Assembly: GCA_951828535.1 (NCBI GenBank)
Contig: OX639990.1
Span: 731,300-795,299 of the forward strand
Direction of reading: 5' to 3'
Source: an uncultured Candidatus Entotheonella sp.
Lineage (GTDB): Bacteria > Tectomicrobia > Entotheonellia > Entotheonellales > Entotheonellaceae
Length of the DNA: 64,000 nt
A program made the position numbers and the translations under genes. The notes under the pieces were generated by a model. That model searched no databases and was not told where the DNA came from. It worked only from the letters and a program-made list of their open reading frames with translations. This document shows, in pieces, positions 35,539-43,533 of this stretch (its first letter is position 1; each line of letters begins with the position of its first letter).

Positions 35539-35952
35539 TCAGGGGCCGGCATCTCGGTTGATCAGGAACGTGGCGGTGTGGCGGAAGAATTCTTGCAGCA
35601 TCGTGGCGGTATCGGCAGGCAGCGCCGCGGCTTGCAAGGCGTTGTCCATGAGCGATATCCAGCGGTCACGGGCGCGTTGGTCGATTGGAAAGGGCGCGTG
35701 CCGCATGCGCAGGCGCGGATGGCCGCGTGCCTCGATGTAGCGCTGCGGACCGCCCAACCGGTATACCAGGAAATCGCACAGGCGCTGTTCCGAACCTCGC
35801 AGGTCGTCTTTGGGATACATCGGGGCGAGGAGGTCGTCGGTGGCGACTTGCTGATAGAACGCCCGAGTGATACGGGCGATACCTGCCTCCCCAATGGTGG
35901 CGTAGACAGCGTCGAGGGAGGCTTCACGCAGCGGCAGGTTGAAGGGGTTCAT
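35539..35952 (-). CDS. Group II truncated hemoglobin
   Basis: 137 residues from ATG 35952; the open frame upstream is a shadow of the flavoenzyme gene on the other strand. Features: I-T-R-A-F-Y-Q-Q-V, M-Y-P, F-L-V-Y-R-L-G-G-P-Q-R-Y-I-E-A-R-G-H-P-R-L-R with M-R-H-A-P-F-P-I containing the proximal histidine, and a final W-I-S-L-M-D-N-A-L. Such globins bind O2, NO or sulphide. Gap to tenA is 38 bases on the same strand. Confidence 0.9.
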   Translation of the reverse strand: MNPFNLPLREASLDAVYATIGEAGIARITRAFYQQVATDDLLAPMYPKDDLRGSEQRLCDFLVYRLGGPQRYIEARGHPRLRMRHAPFPIDQRARDRWISLMDNALQAAALPADTATMLQEFFRHTATFLINRDAGP

Positions 35953-36084
35953 GGGGTGTCGTCTGTCTGAGGAATCTGAGGGCAAGCCACATCGGTCATC
36001 GTTTGGCGAATTGAGCGTAGAAACATTGTCCGGCGGTGTCAACCCCGACGCGGCGGGATGACACGGGGACGGGGAGAACAGGAC

Positions 36085-37629
36085 GTGGGGAAAACCCAGT
36101 ACGACGCAATCGTCATCGGCGCCGGGCATAACGGCTTGGTATGCGCCAGTTATCTGGCCCAGGAAGGGCTGTCCGTGCTGGTGCTGGAACGCCTCAACCG
36201 CACCGGCGGCGCCATTGTCGGCGAAACGATTCATCCCGGCTTCACGGTGCCGTATTGCCCCTACGTTTGCCATATGTTCCAGGGCAAGGTGATCGAAGAA
36301 CTGGATCTGCCCCGCCACGGCTACGCCACCTATCCTTACGACCCGATGGCCTTCCAGCCCTTCCCGGACGGCTCGTACCTGATGTCCTGGCACGACGACG
36401 ACCAGACGCTGGACGGAATCCGGCGCCTGTCGGAACGGGACGCCAGGGCTTTTCCGGCGTGGAACGCCTTTTGGGAGCGCGCCGCCGGCATCCTGTACCG
36501 CTATTTCTTCACCGAGCCGCCCACCTTTGCACAGGTGACGGCGGACGTGCGCGGCACGCCCGACGAGGAGGTGTGGGAAACTATGCTGACCGTCGGCGTC
36601 AGCGACCTGCTCGACCTGTATTTCGAGGACGACCGGGTGAAAGCGTTCTTCGTTGAGGCGCAAGACATGGGCGACCCGAGCGCGCCGGGCAGCGTGTTCA
36701 GCGTGGCGTACATCATGTGGATGCGGCGGTTCAACAAACCTGAGTATTTTGGCATCCCGAAGGGCGGCATGAACGCCGTGGCCGCGGCGCTGACGGACGC
36801 AGCGCAAGCGCGCGGGGTCGAGATTCGCACCGGGGTGAGCGTCGAGCGGGTCTTGGTTGAGGATGGCGAGGCGTGCGGCGTCCGGTTGGTTGGCGGCGAG
36901 GAAATCTGCAGCGCGGTGGTGGTGTCGAACGCCGATCCCAAGCGCACCTACCTGAGCCTGGTGGACTCACAATCGCTTGATGACGGGTTCCTGCGGCGCA
37001 TCACCAACTTGCGAACGCGAGCCAACTGCGTCAAATTCCTGGCGGCGTTGAGCGACCTGCCCGACTTCTCCCGCTACCTGGGCCCGGGTTACGATCCGAA
37101 GCTGACGACATACGTACGCATCTGCCCGTCGGTCGGCTACTTCCAGGCAAGCTGGGATGCCTGCAGGCAGGGTCGGCCCGCCGCGCATCCCCTCATCCGC
37201 ATGCAGATTCCCTCGCTGTGGGACCCGAGCCTAGCACCGCCGGGGCAGCACGTCGTGTCGTGTTGGACCCTCTACTACCCGCGGCATCCGGTGGGCGAGT
37301 CGTGGAACGAGGCTCGTGAGCGGGTGACCGAGTCGATCATCTCCACGCTGTGCGACTACGCGCCCAATTTCCGGGATACCCTCGTTGCCTGGACGCTCCG
37401 CACCCCGGAGGATATCGAAACCGCCGTCGGCATGACCGACGGCAACATCCGTCACATCGACGTGGTGCCGAGCCAAGCGTTCTCGCGGCGGGTGGCCTAT
37501 CGGGCGCCGATCGCTCAGCTATATCTGTGCGGCGCCGGCACGCACCCAGGCGGCGAAATCACCGGCGCCCCCGGGCACAACTGCGCCCAGGCCATTTTGC
37601 GGGATATGCGACAAGAACAACCGCGCTGA
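36085..37629 (+). CDS. PYROXD2/phytoene-desaturase-like FAD oxidoreductase
   Basis: 514 residues from GTG 36085, preceded by ggggaga at seven bases; ATG 36058 has no ribosome site. FAD fingerprint A-I-V-I-G-A-G-H-N-G-L-V-C-A and V-L-E-R-L-N-R-T-G-G-A, C-terminal Y-L-C-G-A-G-T-H-P-G-G-E-I-T-G-A-P-G-H-N. The G-x-G-H-N-G start is typical of the PYROXD2 branch. Substrate unknown. Divergent from the globin. Confidence 0.86.
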   Translation: MGKTQYDAIVIGAGHNGLVCASYLAQEGLSVLVLERLNRTGGAIVGETIHPGFTVPYCPYVCHMFQGKVIEELDLPRHGYATYPYDPMAFQPFPDGSYLMSWHDDDQTLDGIRRLSERDARAFPAWNAFWERAAGILYRYFFTEPPTFAQVTADVRGTPDEEVWETMLTVGVSDLLDLYFEDDRVKAFFVEAQDMGDPSAPGSVFSVAYIMWMRRFNKPEYFGIPKGGMNAVAAALTDAAQARGVEIRTGVSVERVLVEDGEACGVRLVGGEEICSAVVVSNADPKRTYLSLVDSQSLDDGFLRRITNLRTRANCVKFLAALSDLPDFSRYLGPGYDPKLTTYVRICPSVGYFQASWDACRQGRPAAHPLIRMQIPSLWDPSLAPPGQHVVSCWTLYYPRHPVGESWNEARERVTESIISTLCDYAPNFRDTLVAWTLRTPEDIETAVGMTDGNIRHIDVVPSQAFSRRVAYRAPIAQLYLCGAGTHPGGEITGAPGHNCAQAILRDMRQEQPR

Positions 37630-37691
37630 TATGTGAATCGCGGCGCGACGCAAGGGCCGTGCCGCGAGGGGGGCGAGATAGTGAGGATGGG

Positions 37692-38957
37692 CTACGTGCC
37701 TTCCTGCCACGACGACAGATAGGCTTCCTGCTCCTCGGACAACGCGTCGAGCTTGACGCCCATGGCAGCGAGTTTGAAGCGCGCGATTTCCAGATCGATG
37801 TCGCGCGGCACCGGGTACACCTTCTTTTGCAGCTCCCCGTGATGGGTGTAGATGTACTTAGCGCCGAGGGCCTGATTGGCGAAACTCATGTCCATCACCG
37901 CTGCCGGATGCCCTTCCGCGGCAGCCAGGTTGACCAACCGTCCTTCCCCTATCAGACGCAGACGGCGGCCGTCGGCGAGTTCGTATTCGTCGACGAAATC
38001 TCTCGGCTGTCGAGTCACCACCGCCAATGCCTCCAGGGCTGGAATGTTGATTTCCACGTTGAAATGGCCGGAGTTGGCGATCACGCAACCGTCCTTCATC
38101 ACCCGAAAGTGCGCCTCATCGATGACGTGCTTGTCACCCGTGGCCGAAACGATGAAATCGGACTGCGCGGCGGCATCGATCATCGGCATCACCCGGTAAC
38201 CGTCCATCACCGCCTCCAGAGCGCGTAGGGAATCCACCTCGGTGACGATGACGTTAGCACCGGCGCCGCGGGCGCGCATGGCGATGCCTCTGCCGCACCA
38301 GCCGTAACCGCCTACCGTGAACGTTTTGCCCGCCAGCAGGATGTTGGTGGAACGTATCAGGCCGTCCAGGGTACTCTGGCCGGTGCCGTAGCGGTTGTCG
38401 AAGAAGTGCTTTGTCATGGCGTCGTTGACGGAAATGACCGGGAACTGCAGCGCGCCGTCCTCTGCCATGGCCCGCAGGCGAATGACGCCGGTGGTGGTTT
38501 CTTCCGTGCCGCCGATCACGTTTGGCAGCAATTCGCGGCGGTCCTTGTGCACCACGCTGACCAAGTCCGCGCCGTCGTCCATGGTGAGTTGTGGATGATG
38601 ATCCAGGGCGGCATGCAAATGCTGATAGTACACCTCATTGCTCTCACCCTTGATGGCAAACGTCGGGACGTCGTAGTGCTGCACGAGCGCCGCCGCCACG
38701 TCGTCCTGGGTGCTGAGCGGGTTACTGGCCGTCAACACCAGCTTCGCCCCTCCTGCGATGAGCGCGCGGGCCAGATTGGCCGTCTCGGTGGTGATGTGCA
38801 GACACCCACTCATGCGCACGCCCTCAAGCGGACGTTCGGCGTTGAACTGCTCCATCAAATGCCGCAGGACGGGCATTTCCTGAAGCGCCCAATCGATGCG
38901 CCGGCGTCCCTGGTCGGCCAGGGAGAGGTCTTTAACGTCAGATGCTGGTGTTGCCAT
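37692..38957 (-). CDS. ahcY: S-adenosylhomocysteine hydrolase, short archaeal-like form
   Basis: 421 residues from ATG 38957 with an AGGAG ribosome site; upstream in-frame codons are spurious. It splits S-adenosylhomocysteine in the methyl cycle. Key segments: [34 protein letters not shown] motif [10 protein letters not shown], and N-S-G-H-F-N-V-E-I. It lacks the C-terminal K-x-x-x-Y-R-Y tail of the ~470-residue mesophilic enzymes and ends [10 protein letters not shown], as in archaeal and thermophile enzymes. Confidence 0.94.
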   Translation of the reverse strand: MATPASDVKDLSLADQGRRRIDWALQEMPVLRHLMEQFNAERPLEGVRMSGCLHITTETANLARALIAGGAKLVLTASNPLSTQDDVAAALVQHYDVPTFAIKGESNEVYYQHLHAALDHHPQLTMDDGADLVSVVHKDRRELLPNVIGGTEETTTGVIRLRAMAEDGALQFPVISVNDAMTKHFFDNRYGTGQSTLDGLIRSTNILLAGKTFTVGGYGWCGRGIAMRARGAGANVIVTEVDSLRALEAVMDGYRVMPMIDAAAQSDFIVSATGDKHVIDEAHFRVMKDGCVIANSGHFNVEINIPALEALAVVTRQPRDFVDEYELADGRRLRLIGEGRLVNLAAAEGHPAAVMDMSFANQALGAKYIYTHHGELQKKVYPVPRDIDLEIARFKLAAMGVKLDALSEEQEAYLSSWQEGT

Positions 38958-39227
38958 GTCGGCTCCTCTTGCGCGGTAGCTTATGACGGACTGAGGGCAC
39001 AATTCATGGGCGTTGCGACCCGTCCAGCCCAGTTGTTTCGATGCGGAAACAATAGCGGATACGGCGATGGGGCTCAAGTTAGAAGGGGTGCTTGACATTC
39101 CCATTTTGGCTGGTAAGGTAAGCCCCATTAAATCATTCGGATGTTTTGGTCAGTTTCCGGGCCTTACTCATAACTTTCACAAAATGGCTGCGACCTTCGG
39201 AAAACCCGGCGAAATCAAGGAGGTCCA

Positions 39228-39800
39228 ATGACACGCCCCATCACCCAGTCGGCGCACACGGATGGACTGAGCCGCCGCCAAGTCCTCCACATGGGTACTC
39301 TTTTTATTGCGACGAGTCTCTCTCCATCCCTGGGGTGGGCACATCACATCAATCGATCCCTGAAGTTACGCAACGCATTGACTGGCGAAAGCATCAAGGT
39401 GGCGTATTGGGTGAAAGGCGAGTATGTGCCCGATGCGTTGAAAGCGCTCAACCATTTTCTGCGGGATCCTCATAACGGCAAGGTGACTGAAATCGACCCC
39501 GGACTATTTAACCTCATCCACGACATTGCCAGGAAACTCGAGGCCAAGGGGGCGATCAACATTATATCCGGCTACCGCTCACCGGCCACCAACGATCGGC
39601 TCCGACGCCGTAATTCGGCGGCCGCCAAGGGCAGTTTCCACGTCAAGGGCAAGGCGGTGGACATTCGCATTCCCGGACACAGCGCCAAGTCCGTTCGCCG
39701 TGTGGCTCTGAGGCTTAAGCAGGGTGGTGTTGGTTACTACCCGCGCTCCAAATACGTTCACATTGACACAGGACCCGTGCGCAGTTGGCGACACGCATAG
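39228..39800 (+). CDS. Tat-exported peptidase M15-like protein (YcbK/MepK, DUF882)
   Basis: 190 residues. The twin-arginine signal S-R-R-Q-V-L is followed by a hydrophobic stretch and cleavage near G-W-A-H. The catalytic zinc site is F-H-V-K-G-K-A-V-D-I-R (His and Asp) plus a late histidine in Y-V-H-I-D-T-G-P, as in murein endopeptidase MepK. The family trims peptide cross-links in the cell wall. A caaggaggtc ribosome site precedes ATG 39228. Confidence 0.88.
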   Translation: MTRPITQSAHTDGLSRRQVLHMGTLFIATSLSPSLGWAHHINRSLKLRNALTGESIKVAYWVKGEYVPDALKALNHFLRDPHNGKVTEIDPGLFNLIHDIARKLEAKGAINIISGYRSPATNDRLRRRNSAAAKGSFHVKGKAVDIRIPGHSAKSVRRVALRLKQGGVGYYPRSKYVHIDTGPVRSWRHA

Positions 39801-39943
39801 CCCTTGGCGTATGGATGAGGCCGGGTCATAGCACGGAAGAAGATTCGTTCTACGTAATTCCACCAACCGTCGTGCGGCGTCTTAACCGCTTCCCGCCCGC
39901 TCCCACCCGCCAGAATCGGTGTGCCGAGTCAGCCATTCTCCGG

Positions 39944-39967
39944 GCCTCTGGAAGAGGCATCCCTTTT
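39944..39967 (+). terminator. Hairpin after the YcbK-like gene
   Basis: gcctct (39944-39949) pairs with agaggc (39953-39958) around gga; a short run of four T follows at 39964. The rest of 39801-40051 shows no convincing gene. The core ctctggaagag recurs exactly at 40101-40111. Confidence 0.4.
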
Positions 39968-40051
39968 GCTTTGCGTACGGGAATCAGCTCTAATGCCATT
40001 GCTTCAAGGAAATTGTGCGCTGGTCAAGTGTCAATCAAACTGGAGATACCT

Positions 40052-40795
40052 GTGGAAACCGTGAGGCTTTATAAGCGGGTGGGTTGAAGTTCATGCCGCG
40101 CTCTGGAAGAGTTGCTTGCTTCGTGGAAGGTCGATTTCGAGGCGATTGATGTCGAGGCGCAGCCGGACGCCATGGATACGCTGCACGGGCATGGGATCAC
40201 GCGGGTGCCTGCGGTAATCGTTAGAGACCGCGCGGTACACGGATGGAATCCGGCGGCGGTGGCAGATTTGGTCGGGGTGACCTACGACGATGGCTTGGCG
40301 TTGCCACTGCCGGAACTGCAGGCGCGCCTCAACACGATTCTGCAGGCCGCGCAACGGGCCATCATGCAGGTTCCGGCCCAGCATATGTACATGCGGACGC
40401 CGGGGCGCGACCGCTCAGTGTATCAACTCGCCTACCACCTGTTCCGGGTCGGTCAGGCGTACCGCGACGCCATGGAGCAGGGCTATCTCCCGGAAGCCTG
40501 GTTTGAGGAGCAACCGCCGCCAGGTATGCCCGATATGGCAGCCATTGCGCAATACGGCGAGAGGGTGCGCCACCGTTTGCACGATTGGTGGGGTCGGCCC
40601 GAGGCGTTCGATGGTACAGTGGAAACTTATTACGGCCCACAGCAGGCAGCGGCATTCTTCCAGCGCACCGTTTGGCACACGGCGCAGCATCTGCGGCAGT
40701 TTTACGATCTGCTCGATCTGATGGGCGTAACACCCGAAGCGCCGCTCGCAGCTGAGGATTTCGCCGGATTGCCCTTGCCGCAGAGCGTATGGTAA
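40052..40795 (+). CDS. Probable selenoprotein: glutaredoxin-like domain fused to DinB-like domain, in-frame TGA
   Basis: Read from GTG 40052 (GGAG six bases upstream) the frame gives M-E-T-V-R-L-Y-K-R-V-G, then TGA (40085-40087), then S-S-C-R-A-L-E-E-L-L-A-S-W-K and onward to TAA at 40793-40795, 247 residues in all. The TGA falls exactly where a glutaredoxin has the first cysteine of C-x-x-C, giving U-S-S-C; sequence on both sides fits the fold, including the cis-proline strand T-R-V-P-A-V-I-V. Residues ~90-247 form a DinB-like four-helix domain with metal-ligand histidines in Y-Q-L-A-Y-H-L and W-H-T-A-Q-H-L. Without recoding only a start at TTG 40112 is possible, which lacks half of the redox motif. 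Alternatives are a nonsense mutation or sequencing error of TGC/TGT. Confidence 0.75.
40088..40115 (+). promoter_or_regulatory. Candidate bacterial SECIS hairpin
   Basis: Directly after the TGA, bases 40098-40104 (gcgctct) pair with 40108-40115 (agagttgc, one bulged T), with a G-T pair inside, closing the loop gga at 40105-40107. The loop begins 17 bases after the TGA and carries GG at its start; the E. coli fdhF element has its GG after 18 bases. The stem is short, so the call depends on the coding context. Confidence 0.5.
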
Positions 40796-40841
40796 CCCTT
40801 CACGATACGCAAATGCCGGAATAGGGAGGAGCTTCAGGACA

Positions 40842-41579
40842 ATGCAGAAACCGCCGCTGCCAGTCCTGCTCGGGCAGGCGATGCGCCTGGGCGTGGTTTT
40901 AGGACTACTGGGGCTGCTCTTATGGGTTGGGTTATCGGCACCGCTGCGGGAGGCGCTTTGGGCGCTGGTCACCAATCCCAACACCGAAGGCGTGCAACGC
41001 CTTCTCGCTTCCACTCCTGTTTGGCTCCCTCTTGTCATTATCGGACTGATGATCTTGCACACCCTGGTGCCCGTGCCGGCCGAGTTCCTGGCTTTGGCGG
41101 CGGGCATGGCGCTTGGGCCGCTGTGGGGGTTTGTCACCATTTGGGTCGGCGCCCTGCTGGGTGCATACCTGGGCTTCCTGCTGGCCCGTTCCTTCGGGCA
41201 GCCTGTGCTGCGCCTGCTGGTCAGCCCTGCCAGGCTTGAACGCTCGCAGCATTGGTTGCAGCAAATCGACATACCTATCCTGCTCGCCGTGCGCCTCCTG
41301 CCAATTATCTCCTTCAACCTGATCAATTTCGCCCTCGGCCTGACCACCATTAGCTGGTGGCAGTTTAGCTGGACCACGGCTATCGGCATCATCCCTGCAA
41401 CGATCTTGATGGTATCGTTCGGCGCCCATTTGAGCGACTGGCGGATGCTCGCCCTCATGGCGCTGGCGGCGCTGCTGTTATGCCTGGGCGGGTACGCCAT
41501 ATTGAACCGCCGCCGAGCGAGGCAACAGGCCGCCTTCAATCCAACGCCACAAAGATGCAATGGCGTATACGATCATTGA
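40842..41579 (+). CDS. TVP38/TMEM64 (DedA-superfamily) membrane protein
   Basis: 245 residues with five to six hydrophobic segments. The family core is P-A-E-F-L-A-L-A-A-G-M-A-L-G-P-L-W-G-F, then G-A-L-L-G-A-Y-L-G-F-L-L-A-R and V-R-L-L-P-I-I-S-F-N-L-I-N-F-A-L-G, a re-entrant-loop pattern of DedA-like lipid or ion transporters. A tagggaggag ribosome site precedes ATG 40842. Its 3' end overlaps the convergent cupin gene by 44 bases. Confidence 0.88.
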   Translation: MQKPPLPVLLGQAMRLGVVLGLLGLLLWVGLSAPLREALWALVTNPNTEGVQRLLASTPVWLPLVIIGLMILHTLVPVPAEFLALAAGMALGPLWGFVTIWVGALLGAYLGFLLARSFGQPVLRLLVSPARLERSQHWLQQIDIPILLAVRLLPIISFNLINFALGLTTISWWQFSWTTAIGIIPATILMVSFGAHLSDWRMLALMALAALLLCLGGYAILNRRRARQQAAFNPTPQRCNGVYDH

Positions 41580-41886
41580 TCGCCTTGCTCAGATGCCCTT
41601 TGCCCGTGGTGTCCTCGACGAGAACCACCTCGCCCGCCGCAATCGTGCGGGCCTCGCCGTCGCTGGCGGTAATTTGCACCCCGTTGTCGAGGTTGATGAT
41701 GTACTGGCGGCGCGGCGCCGGGTGCCAGTCGAGATCATAATCCGGCGGAACTTCCCGAAAGATAATACCCGTCGCCGGCAGGCGCCGCGACAGCCGTCCC
41801 GCGTGGGTCGTCTCTACGTATTCGATGTCAACGTCCTCAAAGTGCGAGATACCGTTTTCATCCTCGTACAGTCGGTGAATTTTCAT
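41536..41886 (-). CDS. Small cupin-domain protein
   Basis: 116 residues from ATG 41886 (M-K-I-H-R-L-Y-E-D-E), with ggagcaggg as ribosome site. The conserved barrel strands are D-L-D-W-H-P-A-P-R-R-Q-Y-I-I-N-L and A-A-G-E-V-V-L-V-E-D-T-T-G-K-G-H, with histidines that could bind a metal. Common beside catabolic genes; function unknown. Probably cotranscribed with the CoA transferase upstream (29-base gap). Confidence 0.8.
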   Translation of the reverse strand: MKIHRLYEDENGISHFEDVDIEYVETTHAGRLSRRLPATGIIFREVPPDYDLDWHPAPRRQYIINLDNGVQITASDGEARTIAAGEVVLVEDTTGKGHLSKAINDRIRHCIFVALD

Positions 41887-41915
41887 CCCTGCTCCTCCTG
41901 CGAATTCGCTGTGCA

Positions 41916-43115
41916 TCAGGCCACCGTGCCGGCCTGGCGCAATTCTCCCCGCTTGGTTTCGTCATACCCCAACACCCGCAAAACTTCATCGGTGTGCTCG
42001 CCCAGGGCCGGCCCGGCGCCGCGAATACTGCCCGGTGTGTCAGACAATTTGATGGCGATGCCGGCCTGGCGCACCGAGCCGTGACGCGGGTGGACCACAT
42101 TGACCGCCATCCGCCGAGCCAGGACCTGCGGATCGTCAAACGCCTCGTCCACTGCGTGCAGCGGCGCAGCGCTCACCTGCTGATCCCGAAAAATCGCAAA
42201 CCACTCATCCCTCGTCTTGCGTCTCAGAACCGCTTGCACGACCGCCTTCGCGGCTTGCGTCGTGCCATCGGCGGCACGGTCCGGACATGCCCCGTCGGGA
42301 CCGGTTTCGGCCGAACCCCCCAGCCCGATCACCTTGCAGAAGGCGTCCCACTGCTCCGCATCCGTGCAACCAACCGCCAGCGCCTTGTCGTCGGCAGTTT
42401 CGTACGTAGTGTAATGCGGATACGAGCCTCCTACCAGGCCAGTGCCGCGGCGGCTATCTGCACCGTTAAGAAGAAAGTCCTGCATCATCGGGGTGGCCGC
42501 CAGCAGGGCGAGGGACGTGTCCAGGTACGACACATCGACAAGCTGCCCGCGCCCAGTGTGCTGCCGCGCCAGCAGGGCGAGGAGAATGCCCACGACGCCG
42601 TGCAAGGAAGCACCAGCGTAATCGGCGATGAGATTGAGCGGAATCGCTGGCGGCCGGTCGCGTTCACCGATCAGGTTGAGTACCCCGGCGATGGATAGGA
42701 AATTGATGTCGTGTGCCGGCTGGTCGCGGTGCGGGCCGTCCTGTCCGTAGCCGCTGAGCGAGCAGTAAATAAGGCGTGGGTTGACGCGCTTCAACGTTTC
42801 GTAGTCGCCGCCAAGGCGCGCCATGACGCCAGGCCGGAAGCCTTCGACCAGCACGTCGGCGTTGGCTGCGAGTTGATGCAGCAACTTCTGACCGTCCGGT
42901 TGCTTCAGATTGATGGCGATACTGCGCTTGTTACGATTAACAAACTCAAAAGCCGCTCGCCGTTCAGCTTGTGCCGTCTGCTCCGGTGTCGCCGCCGCCG
43001 GCGTTTCGATCTTCACCACTTCGGCGCCCATGTCGGCGAGCATCATGGTGCAAAACGCGCCAGGGGGCACGCGGAGGAGTTCGAGGACCTTCAGTCCTTC
43101 CAAGGGGCCAGCCAT
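41916..43115 (-). CDS. CaiB/BaiF family acyl-CoA transferase or racemase
   Basis: 399 residues, normal length. Begins G-P-L-E-G-L-K-V-L-E-L, with M-L-A-D-M-G-A-E-V-V-K-I-E, N-R-N-K-R-S-I-A-I-N-L-K, V-E-G-F-R-P-G-V-M-A-R-L-G, and the catalytic aspartate in L-I-A-D-Y-A-G-A-S. Members move CoA between organic acids or racemise methylacyl-CoA. Which acid is unknown. Confidence 0.92.
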   Translation of the reverse strand: MAGPLEGLKVLELLRVPPGAFCTMMLADMGAEVVKIETPAAATPEQTAQAERRAAFEFVNRNKRSIAINLKQPDGQKLLHQLAANADVLVEGFRPGVMARLGGDYETLKRVNPRLIYCSLSGYGQDGPHRDQPAHDINFLSIAGVLNLIGERDRPPAIPLNLIADYAGASLHGVVGILLALLARQHTGRGQLVDVSYLDTSLALLAATPMMQDFLLNGADSRRGTGLVGGSYPHYTTYETADDKALAVGCTDAEQWDAFCKVIGLGGSAETGPDGACPDRAADGTTQAAKAVVQAVLRRKTRDEWFAIFRDQQVSAAPLHAVDEAFDDPQVLARRMAVNVVHPRHGSVRQAGIAIKLSDTPGSIRGAGPALGEHTDEVLRVLGYDETKRGELRQAGTVA

Positions 43116-43184
43116 GACTTCTCCAATTCTTTCTGGTTAACGGGCAGGTGGCGGTGAGAGGATGTCAATCGTGTCCCAAGGCAC

Positions 43185-43257
43185 AGGTGACATCTTGTGT
43201 GCGGACGTTGACAATTTTGTGCCGGACGTTGACAAAAAACGGCTTCGGATATATATT
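43185..43257 (+). promoter_or_regulatory. rpoD promoter with 21-bp direct repeats
   Basis: TTGACA (43229-43234), 17 bases, TATATT (43252-43257) is a near-consensus sigma70 promoter. The 12-base ggacgttgacaa occurs twice, at 43203-43214 and 43224-43235, exactly 21 bases apart, and a decayed third copy (ggtgacatcttgtg) lies one step upstream. The repeats overlap the -35 box and lie on the same face of the helix, suggesting an operator or tandem promoters. Confidence 0.65.
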
Positions 43258-43533
43258 ACCGCCGTATTCCTACCGGAAGTTTCATCACACACAAATCCAA
43301 CCGTACCAGTAGCAATCCTCAACATATCGCAGGACTTTACAGCCAGTTTTTTGCAGGCGGAGGGAAAGAAAAGAAGAGGTTATTTGTTTCCTTCGTGGGC
43401 GGAATCTAGCGGAATTCAGCAGGGTTGTAAAGTTGTTGTTCCCCCGTATGCCTTTACGGTTTTGTGCGTAGCAATAAGCTACGAGTCACAACAATGGCCA
43501 AGTTCCACGACTTGGTGAACAACGGAGTACCCG
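43258..43533 (+). other. Leader region of rpoD
   Basis: About 270 bases, more AT-rich than the surroundings, with no convincing gene. Small hairpins are ccgta/tacgg (43444-43459) followed by TTTT and cgtagc/gctacg (43467-43483). They could form an attenuator or thermosensor-like structure, but nothing recognisable. Confidence 0.4.

Noticed and set aside
35953-36807. Long N-terminal extension of the truncated globin
   Set aside because: Antisense shadow of the FAD oxidoreductase; globin homology begins at M-N-P-F-N-L.
38958-39060. S-adenosylhomocysteine riboswitch before ahcY
   Set aside because: I looked for the SAH motif on the minus strand; a gggtcgcaacg stretch is present but the conserved stems and pseudoknot sequence are not.
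39092-39119. TTGACA with TAAGGT as promoter of the YcbK-like gene
   Set aside because: The -35 box is perfect but the -10 matches in only three positions at 16-base spacing, so I do not list it.
40112-40795. Normal start of the DinB-like gene at TTG 40112
   Set aside because: It would begin inside the first helix of a glutaredoxin domain and lose half the redox motif; no ribosome site precedes it, whereas GTG 40052 has one and the upstream residues fit the fold.
43162-43518. 118-residue open frame before rpoD
   Set aside because: No ribosome site or domain pattern, and it covers the repeats and promoter of rpoD.
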